Shown one piece after another: positions 46,179 through 55,954 of a DNA stretch of 64,000 nt. The notes under the pieces were generated by a model, which ran no database searches, was not told where the DNA came from, and saw only the letters and a list, made by a program, of their open reading frames with translations. The position numbers and the translations under genes are program-made. The stretch is from NCBI GenBank assembly GCA_963843365.1, contig CAWJKG010000001.1:294506-358505 (forward strand), written 5' to 3'. Origin of the DNA: Bog-473 sp963843365 (lineage in GTDB: Bacteria; Actinomycetota; Acidimicrobiia; Acidimicrobiales; RAAP-2). The number at the start of each line of letters is the position of its first letter. The stretch's first letter is position 1.

Positions 46179-46199
46179 CGAGCGAAGGAGGCCGATCCG

Positions 46200-48445
46200 G
46201 TGGCATCGACGTTGGAGCACGACATCTCCACCCCCCGGAGCGACGGGCGACGGCGACGGGGGCGACCGGGGACACCGGAACGACGCGGGTGCGGCACAGG
46301 CCGGCCTGCTCGCACGGCTGGGCCGCTGGACCGCCACCCACTTCGGCGCGGTCTTGCTGATATGGCTGGTGATCATCGGCACGTTCGGCGTGTTCGCCGT
46401 ACGGGTGGAGCACGCGCTCTGCCGGTGCCGGCTGGCAAGATTCGTCCAGCCAGTCCGTCCAGGCCAGGAACATCGTCCAGCGCGACTTCCACGGGCTCGG
46501 GTCGACCGCGTTGCAGGTGGTGGTGGTCGATCACGCGGCCCCGATCGCCTCGGACCCCGCGGCGCAGCGGGTCGTCAGCCAGGTGGCCCGGACCCTGCAG
46601 GCCAACCCGGACGTGTCAACCGTGACACTGCCGCAGCCGGGCCTGTCGCTGTCGCGCGACGGCCGGACGGCGGTCGTGACGGCCGGCGCCGCATCGGATC
46701 CCAACGCCATGGTGAAGGCGGCCGACGCCCTGAGCACGCCCCTTGCGAAGCTGTCGCCGCCCGGGGTCTCGGTGACGCTGACCGGCGACAGCGCGTTGTG
46801 GGCCGACTTCAACAACGTCAACCGCTCCGCCATGCTGCGCTCCGAGATGCTCTCGTGGCCGGTCACGATCGCCATCCTGATCGTCGCGTTCGGGAGCCTG
46901 GTGGCCGCCGGTCTGCCTCTGCTCCTCACCATGGTCGGGCTCATGGTGGCCGCCGGCGCGCTGGTGCTGACGACGCACGTGCACCGGTGTCCGTCTGGGC
47001 CCTCAACTTCGCCCTCATGTTCGCCCTCGCGCTCGGCATCGACTACGCGCTCTTCCTCGTCGTCCGGTTCCGCGCCGCGCTGGCGGCGGGCGCGGCGGGT
47101 CCGGCGACGTGGACGCGATGCCGTCGCGGCGAGCGTGGCCGAGACGCTGGACACGGCCGGCAAGGCCGTCGCGTTCAGCGCGCTCACCGTGCTGGCCTCG
47201 CTGGCCTCCATCCTCATCGTGCCCAGCCCCGCCTTCCGCTCCATGGCGCTGGGCATCATGCTTTCGGTCGTCGCCGTGTTGGCGGCCACCCTCACGCTGC
47301 TGCCCGCCGTGCTCGGCAAGCTCGGGCACCCGCATCAACGCCGGCCGGGTCCGTCTCGGTCGCGGCCCACCCGCAGGGCGAGGAGACCGGCTCGACCGGG
47401 GATTGCACCGCTGGGGCCGCTTCGTCTGGCGCCACCCACTGTGGACCGGCGGTACCGCCGCCCTCGTCTTCCTCGTCCTGGCCGCCCTGCCCGTCCTCGG
47501 GCCTGCGCACCAGCATGCCGTCCATCACCGTCGTCCCGGCTTCGGCCAACGCCCGCGTCGGCTACGAGCAGGTGGTCACGGCCTTCGGTCCCGGTGCTCC
47601 CGGAACGCTTCAGGTCCTGGTGCCCGCCGGTCCGAGCAGAAGGCCGCTCGCAACGCTGGCCACAGTGCCGGCGTCGCCGGAGCGGTCACGGGCCGGCACC
47701 GCGGACGGCTGGACCGTTGAACCAGGTGGTGCCCACCACCGGACCCTCGACGACGACCACCGGCGCCACCATCGACCGCCTCCGGACCGAGCTCCCGGCC
47801 GGCTCACTGGTCGGCGGGGCCGCCGCGGAGAACCACGACCTGCAGACGGCCCTGACCCGCTGATACGCCCATCGTCGTCGGCCATCCTGCTCGCCATGGG
47901 CTTCGTGATGCTCCTGATCGCGCTTGGGGGCGCCGCTCATCGCCCTGGCCGCCGTGGTCGTGACCGCACTCTCCGTGGCCGGCGCCTTCGGCGTGGCCCG
48001 CCTGATCTTCCAAGACGGCTGGCTCTCGGGGCTGCTGCACTTCCAGCCGCAGGGCTTCGTCGACGCCTGGGGGCCGATCTTCTTCGGTGCCATGGTGTTC
48101 GGCGTCGCCATGGACTACACGCTGTTCTTGCTGTCGGCCGCCAAGGAGCGGTTCGAGACGCATCCCGACCCCGAGCACGCCATGGTCGGCTCGGTGCGCA
48201 CCTCGGGCCGGGTGGTCCTCTCGGCCGCCGCCGTCATGATCGCCGTGTTCCTGACCTTCGCCCTGTCGGGCCCACTGGCCCCGAAGGAGATGGGGGTGAT
48301 CCTGGCCATTGCCGTCGCGCTCGACGCCCTCGTGGTCCGCCTGGTGCTCCTCCCGGTGATGCTGCGGCTCGGAGGCCACCGGGCCTGGCACCGCCCGAAG
48401 GTGCTCGACCGGGTGCTGCCGAAGGTGCGCTTCGCGCGACAATGA
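46200..48445 (+). CDS. MMPL/RND family transporter, multiple frameshifts
   Basis: GTG 46200 follows GAAGGAGG. Pieced across frames, ~740 residues: first helix LIWLVIIGTFGVFAV, periplasmic domain (TALQVVVVDHAAPI, LTGDSALWADFNNVN), then the RND helices WPVTIAILIVAFGSLVAAG, NFALMFALALGIDYALFLVVRFR and FSALTVLASLASILIVPSPAF. A second periplasmic domain and matching second helical half follow: FGVAMDYTLFLLSAAKERFE and SAAAVMIAVFLTFAL. The GIDYALF and AMDYTLF motifs mark the MMPL proton relay. Breaks lie at about 46290, 46440, 46990, 47120, 47330, 47500, 47700, 47870 and 47930. Possibly exports a sulfur-stress-related or lipid substrate under CstR-like control. Confidence 0.85.
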
Positions 48446-48460
48446 CGCTTCCCTCGACTC

Positions 48461-49567
48461 TTAGTCCCCTTGCGTGGACTGCAGCGTCTTCAGATCGTCG
48501 AGGAACTGTGAGAACGGGATGACGTCACTCGGCGCCGGCGTCGAAATGGAGACCGGCGTCCCGTAGTTCTGGTACGTGACGGTCACCTTGGCGTCGATGC
48601 CGGCGCTCCCGCCGCTGATGTTGACGTTCTCCTGCCGTATGAATCCGGATCCGTCGATCCACACTTGGGAGGTGAAGGTCCCGATGAGGTTCGGGGCCTG
48701 CAGCATCTGCTGGGCAGTGACGCCCGAGATCTGGTTCTGCTGGACTTCCTGTTGAATCTCGTTCTCGACCTCCTGGCGGCTCGGGGTCACCGAGTAGCCC
48801 GAGACGGTCGTCCCGTCGATCACCTCCGTGCCGAGCGAGGTCACGGTCGCACCCTTCTGCTCCAGGGCCTTCAGCTGTGCGATCGGATCGACGTTCGCAG
48901 CACCGAGGCCGCTCGAGCTCGACTGGTCCGGGAGCGAGATACCGACCCAGTGCGCACCACCTGTCATCTCGGACATGTCGTGCCCGTCTATCGACATGCC
49001 CATGTAGAACTGGCCCGACGAGATCAGCTCTTGGATGGCGAAAGTGTGCGACTCGGCGTTTTCCGACAGGGTGGCACTGAAGTCGTTGGTGTCGAAGTCG
49101 ACCTGCCCCGTGCCGCTGATGGGGATGTTCTGGCCCTGCGCGGAGACGGATCCGCTGAAGGTGACGTCGGCCGTTCGCTGTGCCAGCGTCGTCTGCGTGG
49201 ACGAGACGACGAAGTCGGCGGGCGCCATCCCCGAGCCGGGTGCGCTCGAGCCGTGCGAGGCGAACACACCCCCGACCGCCGCGGCGACGATGACCACGGA
49301 AATACCGGAGGCGATCAGGAGCCGCTTTCTCCGCCGTCTGGCGAGGGCGGCTGCCTGGGCGTCCTGCCGGTAGACGAAAAGCGCCCAGGGATCGGGCGTG
49401 ATGTCGGAAGGGGCCGTCCCCGCACCCACACCTGCCGTGGTTGTCGCACCCGATTGGCCCTGCGGGAGCGTCTCTGGAACCGCAGGCTCGACCGGGTCCG
49501 CCGGCTCGATGACGTCTCCGGCTGCTGCCGCCTCGTGCTCTCCCGGGTGGTCGTCCATGCGCCCCAT
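48461..49567 (-). CDS. membrane-anchored LppX/LolA-like hypothetical protein
   Basis: 368 residues from ATG 49567 (ATG 49558 also possible). Residues 1-80 are acidic and Pro-rich and presumably cytoplasmic, ending in RRRRKR. One helix follows (LLIASGISVVIVAAAVGGVFA, ~83-103). The extracytoplasmic domain has FVVSSTQTTLAQRTADVTFSGSV, YMGMSIDGHDM and QVWIDGSGFIRQENV, a pattern reminiscent of LppX/LprG or LolA-like half-barrels that hold lipids. No lipobox is present. Convergent with the MMPL gene; both could act in envelope lipid traffic, which is an inference from fold and position. Confidence 0.6.
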   Translation of the reverse strand: MGRMDDHPGEHEAAAAGDVIEPADPVEPAVPETLPQGQSGATTTAGVGAGTAPSDITPDPWALFVYRQDAQAAALARRRRKRLLIASGISVVIVAAAVGGVFASHGSSAPGSGMAPADFVVSSTQTTLAQRTADVTFSGSVSAQGQNIPISGTGQVDFDTNDFSATLSENAESHTFAIQELISSGQFYMGMSIDGHDMSEMTGGAHWVGISLPDQSSSSGLGAANVDPIAQLKALEQKGATVTSLGTEVIDGTTVSGYSVTPSRQEVENEIQQEVQQNQISGVTAQQMLQAPNLIGTFTSQVWIDGSGFIRQENVNISGGSAGIDAKVTVTYQNYGTPVSISTPAPSDVIPFSQFLDDLKTLQSTQGD

Positions 49568-49627
49568 CCTTTCGCCGGGGGAGGACGCTACCCGAGACGA
49601 GCAACGAAATGAAGCGCCGAAACCCGC

Positions 49628-50486
49628 CTACTCCGTGGTCCGCTTCTTGAAGTAGTAGGCGGCCACGGGAGCAGCGATTCCGATGATGGCCACCGACCAG
49701 ATCAGCGAGGCCTCAATCGGATGCTGCATGGGCCAGGCCTGGATGCGTCCCGGCCGGGTTCGGGTTCCCCCACAGCACGCGTGTCCCGGCGCACACGGCG
49801 CTGACCGGGTTCCACTCCGCGATGGCCTGGAGCCACCCGGGCATGTGCTGGGTGGGCACCATGGCGTTGGAGACGAAGGCCAGCGGGAAGAGCACGATGA
49901 AGCCGAACGACGCCGCCGACTCGGGGCTCTTCGAGTTCAGCCCGACGCAGGCGGCGATCCACGTCAACGCGTAGGCGAAGAAGATACGAGGGCGAAGCCG
50001 CCCAGGACCGAAATGTCGTTGGCCCCCGGCCGCCATCCGACCGCCAGCCCCGTCAGCCCGACGATGAGCGCGCAGAGGAGTGAGGTCAGCAGGTCGGCCA
50101 TGGAACGCCCGACCAGCACGGCCGAGCGCCACATGGGCAGCGTGCGGAAGCGGTCGATCATGCCCTCGTGCAGATCCGTGCTCAGCCCCACCGCCGTGCC
50201 CATGACGGAGGTCACCAGGTTCAGGGCCAGGATCCCGGCCAGGAGGTAGTCCACGTAGCTGCCGCCGCCGGGGAGCGCGATGGCGCCTCCGAAGATGTAG
50301 ACGAACAGCACCGTGAAGAGCACGGGCTGGATCGTCACGTCGGACAGCTGCATCGGCTCCCGGGCGATGTGCACCAGGTTGCGCCGCGTCATCGCCCAGA
50401 TGTCCGACAGCGAGCCGAACACCGGAGCCACCGGCGCGGCGGCGGTCGAGCCCGACCGGCGCCGGCGTGAGCGTGGTCGTCGTCAT
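49628..50486 (-). CDS. DrrB-like ABC-2 permease, frameshifted
   Basis: ATG 50486 overlaps the ATPase stop (ATGA). The pieces give ~285 residues: VFGSLSDIWAMTRRNLVHIAREPMQLSDV, VLFVYIFGGAIALPGGGSYVDYLLAG, LHEGMIDRFRTLPMWRSAV, FGFIVLFPLAFVSNAMVPTQHMPGWLQ and a C-terminal ASLIWSVAIIGIAAPVAAYYF ending KKRTTE at TAG 49628-49630. Frame changes occur near 50425, 49985 and 49735. The LPGW/VPTQHMPGW segment is the DrrB signature. It forms the exporter with 50483-51553 and is probably repressed by the divergent TetR. Confidence 0.87.
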
Positions 50487-51553
50487 GCGCCGTACCCCTT
50501 CCAACTCGTGGCGGTCACGCCATCGCCGTCGCCACGCGGCCCGCCACCGCCCTCCGCAGCGCCGTCCCAGACGCCGTCGCCGTCCTCGTCCCCGTCCTCC
50601 TCAATGTGGCCGCCGGTGAGGGAGAAGAAGACGTCGTCGAGCGAGGGCTGGCGCACCTCGATGTTGTCCACCAGCACCCCCGCCGCGTCCAGCGCCCGGA
50701 CGACCGCGGTGGCCAAGCCCGGGGGCGGCGTCCACGCCGGCGCTCAGCCGCCGGCCGTCCTCGCTGACGTGGACCCGGCCGGACACGAGCGGCGCCATGG
50801 CGCCGGCGGCCCGCCCCTCGATGTCGGGCGCCGCCAGCGTCACTTCCAGGCGGGCGCTCCGGCTCGCCTCCTTGAGCTCCTGCGGCGTCCCGTTGGCGAT
50901 CACCATGCCGTGGTCGACCACCACGATGCGGTGGGCGAGCGCGTCGGCCTCCTCGAGGTACTGCGTCGTCAGCAGCACGGTGACGCCTTCGCCCAGGAGC
51001 TCGCGGATGGCGTCCCACACCCGCTGGCGGCTCGTCGGGTCGAGGCCGGTCGTCGGCTCGTCGAGGAAGAGCACGGGCGGCCGCGTCATCAGCGACGCAG
51101 CGAGGTCCAGCCGCCGGCGCATGCCGCCGGAGTAGCCCTTCAGCACCCGGTCGGCGGCGTCGGTCAGCTCGAACTGCTCGAGGAGCTCGGCCGCCCGGGC
51201 CCTTGGACGCGGCCCGGCCCATGTCGCGAGAGCTCGCCCACCAGCACGAGGTTCTGGCGGCCCGTCAGCAGCGGGTCGAGCGTGGCGTCCTGGGCGGCCA
51301 CGCCGATGTGGCGCCGCACCTCGCCCGGGTGCTTCACCACGTCGATCCCGGCGACGGTGGCCGAACCCGAGTCGGGCAGGGCCAGCGTGGTCAGGATCCG
51401 CACCGCCGTCGTCTTGCCGGCGCCGTTGGGCCCGAGCAGGCCGAGGATGGTGCCGGCGGGCACGGCGAAGTCGACCCCGGCCAGGGCCTGCGTCTCGCCG
51501 TAGCGCTTGGTCAGCCCCTCCGCCTGGATCATGAGTTCGGTGGCCATAGACAT
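50483..51553 (-). CDS. DrrA-like ABC exporter ATP-binding protein, frameshifted
   Basis: Start at 51553 with MATELMIQAEGLTKRYGE. Walker A GPNGAGKTT, then a frame change near 51205, signature GYSGGMRRRLDLAASL, Walker B LFLDEPTTGLDP, H-loop TTQYLEEAD. Another change near 50725 leads to the C-terminal VRQPSLDDVFFSLTGGHIEEDGD and the stop at 50483. Total ~355 residues including an acidic C-terminal extension longer than usual in DrrA. It overlaps the permease by 4 bp. The promoter contains two TetR-type boxes at 51555-51620. Confidence 0.87.
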
Positions 51554-51554
51554 C

Positions 51555-51620
51555 CTTACCGGTCGTTAAGTAGAATGCTCTCCAGAGGGCATGGTAAAGG
51601 CCGACTTACCTGTCGTCAAG
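51555..51620. promoter_or_regulatory. paired TetR-type operators between drrA and tetR
   Basis: Two near-identical boxes 50 bp apart: CTTACCGGTCGTTAAGTA starting at 51555 and CTTACCTGTCGTCAAGTA starting at 51605. Each is an imperfect palindrome with CTTA at one end and its complement TAAG or CAAG at the other. They sit in the spacer between divergent exporter and TetR genes, as expected for a shared repressor. Confidence 0.65.
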
Positions 51621-51691
51621 TAAAAAGTTTCGGGTATCATGAGGATCGAGATCGACGTGGCACAGCAGACGACACAGCAGAGCAGCCGGGC

Positions 51692-52420
51692 GTGACACAG
51701 ACGGCCGACGAGCGCGCCGAAGCCCAGGCAGACGCCGAGGAAGCCATCGGCGAGCTCGAGGCCGTCATCGGAGAGGAGCCGGACCTCGGCCCCATCACCG
51801 ACGGCCGCCTCGCCACAGACCCGACCGCCACGACCCGACCGCCACCGACCCGACCGCCGCGGACCCCAAGTCCGACACCCGCCAGCGCATCCTCGATGTG
51901 GCTCTCGACCTCTTCACCGAGCAGGGCTACGACGGCACCAGCCTGCGCGAGATAGCCGAACGCCTGGGCGTCACCAAAGCCGCCCTCTACTACCACTTCG
52001 AGTCCAAAGAGGACATCTTGATGGCGCTGCACATGCGCATCCACGACTTCGGTCGGGAGGCGCTGATGCTGATCGGGGAGGAGCCGGTCACGCTGGAGCT
52101 GTGGGGACAGCTGCTCGATCAGATCGTCGGCGAGATGCTGGCCCAGCGCAAGCTCTTCCTCATGCACGAGCGCAACCAGGCCGTCCTGGAGAAGCTGCAC
52201 CGCGAGGACCACGACGCCGAGCACGAGGACATCCAGAACCAGTTCCGCCAGGTCCTGGCCGACGACGCGGGTGTCGGTGCGGGACCGGGTGCGCATGGCG
52301 GCGTCCTTCGGCGTCGTCTTCTCGAGCATCTTCCTGGGCGACGACTCCTTCGACTCGGCGGGCAACCAGGAATTGGAGGGCATGCTCCGCGACATCCTCC
52401 ACGACGTCCTCGCCGGATGA
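51692..52420 (+). CDS. TetR/AcrR family regulator, frameshifted
   Basis: GTG 51692 starts an acidic, low-complexity N-terminal segment (ERAEAQADAEEAIGELEAV). A Thr/Pro-rich repeat near 51830-51860 contains a frame change. The HTH follows: TRQRILDVALDLFTEQGYDGTSLREIAERLGVTKAALYYHFESKEDIL. A second frame change near 52265 leads to the C-terminal helices VRMAASFGVVFSSIFLGDDSFDS and the stop at 52418-52420. Without the N-terminal extension it is a normal ~190-residue TetR. It is divergent from the DrrAB-like exporter with two shared boxes between. Confidence 0.85.
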
Positions 52421-52474
52421 CGGGACCGCTCCGCCGGGCAAAACCCCAGCCCCGGCTGGCTACAGTTCCTCACG

Positions 52475-53293
52475 GTGACTGACACCCCCCAAGGCACCCC
52501 GCCGGCCACGATCCCCAGGGCCCCCTCACGATCGCCATCGACGTGGGCGGCACCGGCCTGAAGGCCGACGTGCTCGACAAGGACGGCAACGCCATCGCCG
52601 ACCGGGTCCGGGTGCCCACCAAGTACCCCATGCCGCCCGACCAGCTGGTCGAGACCCTGACCAAGCTGGTGGCCAAGCTCCCCGAGGGCGACCGCGTCTC
52701 GTGCGGGTTCCCGGGCATGGTGCGCCAGGGGCACGTGCTGAGCGCCCCCCACTTCGTGTGCGAGTCCGGGCCCGGCACCAAGACCGTGCCCAGTCTGCTC
52801 AAGGCCTGGTCGGACTTCGACCTGGCCGGTGCGCTCGAGAAGGCGATCGGCAAGCCCACCCGTGTGGCCAACGACGCCGACGTCCAGGGCCTCGCCGTCG
52901 TGGCAGGGCAAGGGCTTCGAGGTGGTGATCACGCTCGGGACGGGCTTCGGCACCGCCTTCTTCATGGACGGCAACCTGATGCCGCACATGGAGTTCGCCC
53001 ACCTCGAGTTCCGCAAGGGCGAGACCTTCAACGAGCAGATCGGGGAGGCCGCCCGCAAGAAGGTGGGCGACGACCGCTGGAACAAGCGGGTGCGCAAGGC
53101 CATCGCCTACCTCGATGCGCTCTCCTTCTTCGACCACCTCTACATCGGCGGCGGCAACGGTCCCCGGGTCAACCGGCGCGACCTCGGCGAGGTGCTCGAG
53201 CGCATCACGGTGGTGGACAACAAGGCGGGCATCCTCGGCGGCATCAAGCTCTGGGTCGGGCACCACGTCGGTGTGGAAGGAGGACCGCAATGA
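52475..53293 (+). CDS. ROK family sugar kinase (polyphosphate glucokinase-like), frameshifted
   Basis: Start probably GTG 52475, with an indel near 52510 before the phosphate-binding motif TIAIDVGGTGLKADVL. Then VSCGFPGMV and RVANDADVQGLAVV; a second indel near 52910 leads to FEVVITLGTGFGTAFFMDGNLMPHMEFAHLEF. The C-terminus is FDHLYIGGGNGPRVNRRDLGEVLERITVVDNKAG. The DxGGTxxK and LGTGFG motifs mark ROK kinases. The LPHMEFAH-type region is reminiscent of actinobacterial polyphosphate/ATP glucokinases. Overlap of 4 bp with the following P450 suggests co-transcription, though no functional link is obvious. Confidence 0.82.
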
Positions 53294-54492
53294 CCGCAGT
53301 CGACACCGAGCCGCTGGCCTGGGACCCGCTGGACGAGAAGTACAAGGGCGATCCCCACGCCATCTGGAAGCGCCTGCGTGACGAGCAGCCGCTCTATTAC
53401 AACGAGCAATACGACTTCTACGCCGTCAGCCGCTTCCACGACGTCGACGCCTTCAGCCGCGACCCCCAGACGTTCCTGTCGGGCCACGGCACCGTCATGG
53501 AGATGATCACCGCCGAGCCGACGGACATCGAGATGATGATCTTCATGGACCCGCCGGAGCATACCCGCTACCGGCGCCTCGTCTCCAAGGCCTTCACGCC
53601 GCGGCGCATGAAGCTCCTCGAGGACGACATCCGCACGCTCTGCGCCGGCCTGCTCGACGGCCTCGTCGGCCGCAGCTCGTTCGACTACGTGCAGGACTTC
53701 GGTGCCCGCGTGCCGGCCTACGTGATCGCCGCTCTGCTGGGCGTGCCGCCCGAGGACCGCGACATGGTCCGGGGCTGGATCGACGAGTCCTTCCACCTCG
53801 ACCCCGAGAAGGGCATGTCGAACGACGTCTCGACGGCGGCGATGTTCGCCGTCATGGAGTACGTCAGCACGACATTGAAAGACCGCCGGGCCAACCCGCA
53901 GGACGACATGTTCACGGACCTCGTGAACATGGAGATCACGGAGGAGGATGGCGTGCCCCGCCGGCTGACGCTCGAGCAGGCGGTCAACTTCGCGGTCCTC
54001 ATCGCCAGCGCCGGCACGGAGACGGTGGCCCGCATGCTCGGCTGGGCCGCGCTCACGCTCGACAACAACCCCGACCAGCGGGCCGAGATCGCCGCCGACC
54101 CCAGCCTGATCCCGAACTGCGTGGAGGAGGTCCTGCGCTACGAGGCCCCTTCGCCGGTGCAGAGCCGCTGGTGCATCGCCGACGTCGAGGTCCACGGGGG
54201 CACCATCCCGGCCAACTCGAAGGTCGTGATGATCACGGGCTCAGCCGGACGGGACGACCGGGCCTACCCCGACGCCGACACCTTCGACATCCACCGGAAG
54301 TTCGACCACCACCTGTCCTTCGGCTACGGCATCCACTTCTGCCTCGGTGCCGCCCTGGCCCGGACCGAGGGCCGGATCGCCCTGGAGGAGACCTTCAAGC
54401 GCTTCCCCGAGTGGTCGGTCGACATGGCCGGCGCCGTGCCCCTCTACACCAGCACGGTGCGGGGCTACACCAACCTGCCGATCAGCGTCTGA
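53290..54492 (+). CDS. cytochrome P450, second
   Basis: 400 residues from ATG 53290 (overlapping the kinase stop); the longer frame from 52543 is a read-through of the frameshifted kinase. I-helix ASAGTETVARMLG with Glu in place of the usual Asp, K-helix ExxR in EEVLRYEAPSPVQSRW, heme loop FGYGIHFCLGAALARTEGR with the axial Cys. The N-terminal YKGDPHAIWKRLRDEQPLYYNE is the usual class I pattern. No redox partner nearby. It is not closely similar to the P450 at 3816 (different I-helix and C-terminus). Confidence 0.94.
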   Translation: MTAVDTEPLAWDPLDEKYKGDPHAIWKRLRDEQPLYYNEQYDFYAVSRFHDVDAFSRDPQTFLSGHGTVMEMITAEPTDIEMMIFMDPPEHTRYRRLVSKAFTPRRMKLLEDDIRTLCAGLLDGLVGRSSFDYVQDFGARVPAYVIAALLGVPPEDRDMVRGWIDESFHLDPEKGMSNDVSTAAMFAVMEYVSTTLKDRRANPQDDMFTDLVNMEITEEDGVPRRLTLEQAVNFAVLIASAGTETVARMLGWAALTLDNNPDQRAEIAADPSLIPNCVEEVLRYEAPSPVQSRWCIADVEVHGGTIPANSKVVMITGSAGRDDRAYPDADTFDIHRKFDHHLSFGYGIHFCLGAALARTEGRIALEETFKRFPEWSVDMAGAVPLYTSTVRGYTNLPISV

Positions 54493-54552
54493 GCTGGTCG
54501 GAGCCGCCTCGGGAGCCCGGACCGGCCTCCGGTACACTGTCTCTTTCACCCA

Positions 54553-54626
54553 GCGCTCGTAGCTCAACGGACTAGAGCATCTGACTACGGATCAGAAGGT
54601 TGGGGGTTCGAATCCCTCCGAGCGCG
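54553..54626 (+). tRNA. tRNA-Arg(ACG)
   Basis: A complete 74-nt cloverleaf: acceptor GCGCTCG/CGAGCGC, D-stem GCTC/GAGC, anticodon stem TCTGA/TCAGA with loop CTACGGA (anticodon ACG), variable AGGTT and T-arm GGGGG-TTCGAAT-CCCTC with one G-U pair. The discriminator is G, followed by encoded CA. An integrase gene begins 117 bp downstream, so its 3' half is the likely attachment site of the element that follows. Confidence 0.95.
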
Positions 54627-54628
54627 CA
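54602..54628 (+). other. probable attL site at the tRNA-Arg 3' end
   Basis: The T-arm and acceptor 3' strand of tRNA-Arg lie immediately before the integrase gene, the standard crossover position for tyrosine recombinases of integrative elements. I found no second copy of this sequence in the window, so the other end (attR) must lie beyond 64 kb or be diverged. The exact crossover bases are inferred, not seen. Confidence 0.5.
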
Positions 54629-54742
54629 AGATAAGTCCAGTTCAGAGCGTTTTCGACCGAATCGCTTGAGCCGAAAACAGCCCCGTGAGAACATCGTGAG
54701 AACAGGAAGCGTTCTCAAGGGTGTCAGGGAGGCTGTGGATAA

Positions 54743-55954
54743 ATGCCGGCCAGACCGCAGGGCGTGTATCAGGACAAGCGCGGCAAGTGGTACTTCAAGG
54801 TCACGGTCGGCCACGATCCGCTGACCGGAAAGCGTGACCAGATCACCCGGCGGGGCTTCGCCACCATGGCCGAGGCGGCCCGGGAACGCCGAGAGGTCCT
54901 GGGCAAGGTCGACCGGGGCCAGTTCGTTCCGTCTTCCGGCCGGACTCAAGGTCGACGAGCTGCTCGACCTCTACCTCGACGGCATCGACGCCGATAAGAA
55001 CCTCGCCCTCAAGACCCGCTTCGACTACCGGCAGTACGCGGACGGACTACATCCGGCCGTACATCGGCGATCGCCGGGTCCGGGACGTCACGCCCGAGGT
55101 CCTCCTGGCCTGGCAACGCAAACTCCTCAAGGAGGGCGGTGCCAAGAGAAGAAGGGCAAGGATGGCAAGCCTGGCGCCAGGGAAGCCGCTGGCCGCCGAA
55201 CACGGTGAATCGGGTCCGAGCTCCGCTCTCCGGCGCCTTCAAGTTGGCCGTGCTCAGCCGGCACGATTCCGACCAACCCCCTCGTGCAGACTCCCCGCCC
55301 CAAGCCGCAGCGCAAGATCCCGAAGTACTGGTCACCCGAGGAGGCCCGCAGGTTCCTGGCTCTGATGGAGGGTGACCGCACCTGGCCGATATGGGCCTTC
55401 CTCCTGGGTTCCGGTCTGCGCATCGGCGAGCTCGTCTCGTTGCGCTGGCCCAGCGTGGATCTCAAGAACCGCCGGGTGCGGATCGTCGACTTCGTCTCGA
55501 CCCTCGGCTACGACATGATGCCCTCGCGTCGGCAAGAGCCGGGATGCCATCCGGACCATCGACCTCGACGACGGGCTTGCCGACGTCCTGCGCAAGCAGA
55601 AGGTCGTTGCAGAAGACCGAGCACTTGGCGGCCACCGAATGGATCGAGTCCGACTTCGTCTTCACCCGGCCCGACGGTGGTCAGTACCACCCGATGAACC
55701 TGTCCCGACTGCTGGCCACGTACACCACCGAGTTGGACGTCCCGCGGCTGACTGCGCATGGGCTCCGTCACACCAGTGCCACCCTCATGCTCGCCAGCGG
55801 CGTCCCGCCGAAGGTGGCGGCCGAGCGCCTCGGGCATGCCGACGCGACGCTGTTCACGAACCTCTACAGCCACGTGACTCCGACGATGCAGCGTGAGGCG
55901 GCGGAGAAGATCGGCTCCATGCTCTTCGGCGAGGACTCAGAAGGGCAGTCATGA
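54743..55954 (+). CDS. tyrosine recombinase / phage-type integrase, frameshifted
   Basis: ATG 54743 starts the AP2-like arm-binding domain (GVYQDKRGKWYFKVTVGHDPLTGKRDQITRRGF). Frame changes near 54945, 55045, 55145, 55265 and 55535-55610 break the core-binding region. The catalytic domain shows LLGSGLRIGELVSLRW (first Arg), HGLRHTSATLML (HxxR), AERLGHADATLFTNLYSHVTP (His and the nucleophilic Tyr). The C-terminus is clean to TGA 55954. Length ~400 residues is normal. Its place after tRNA-Arg and the excisionase-like gene at 61.1 kb indicate an integrative element. Confidence 0.9.
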
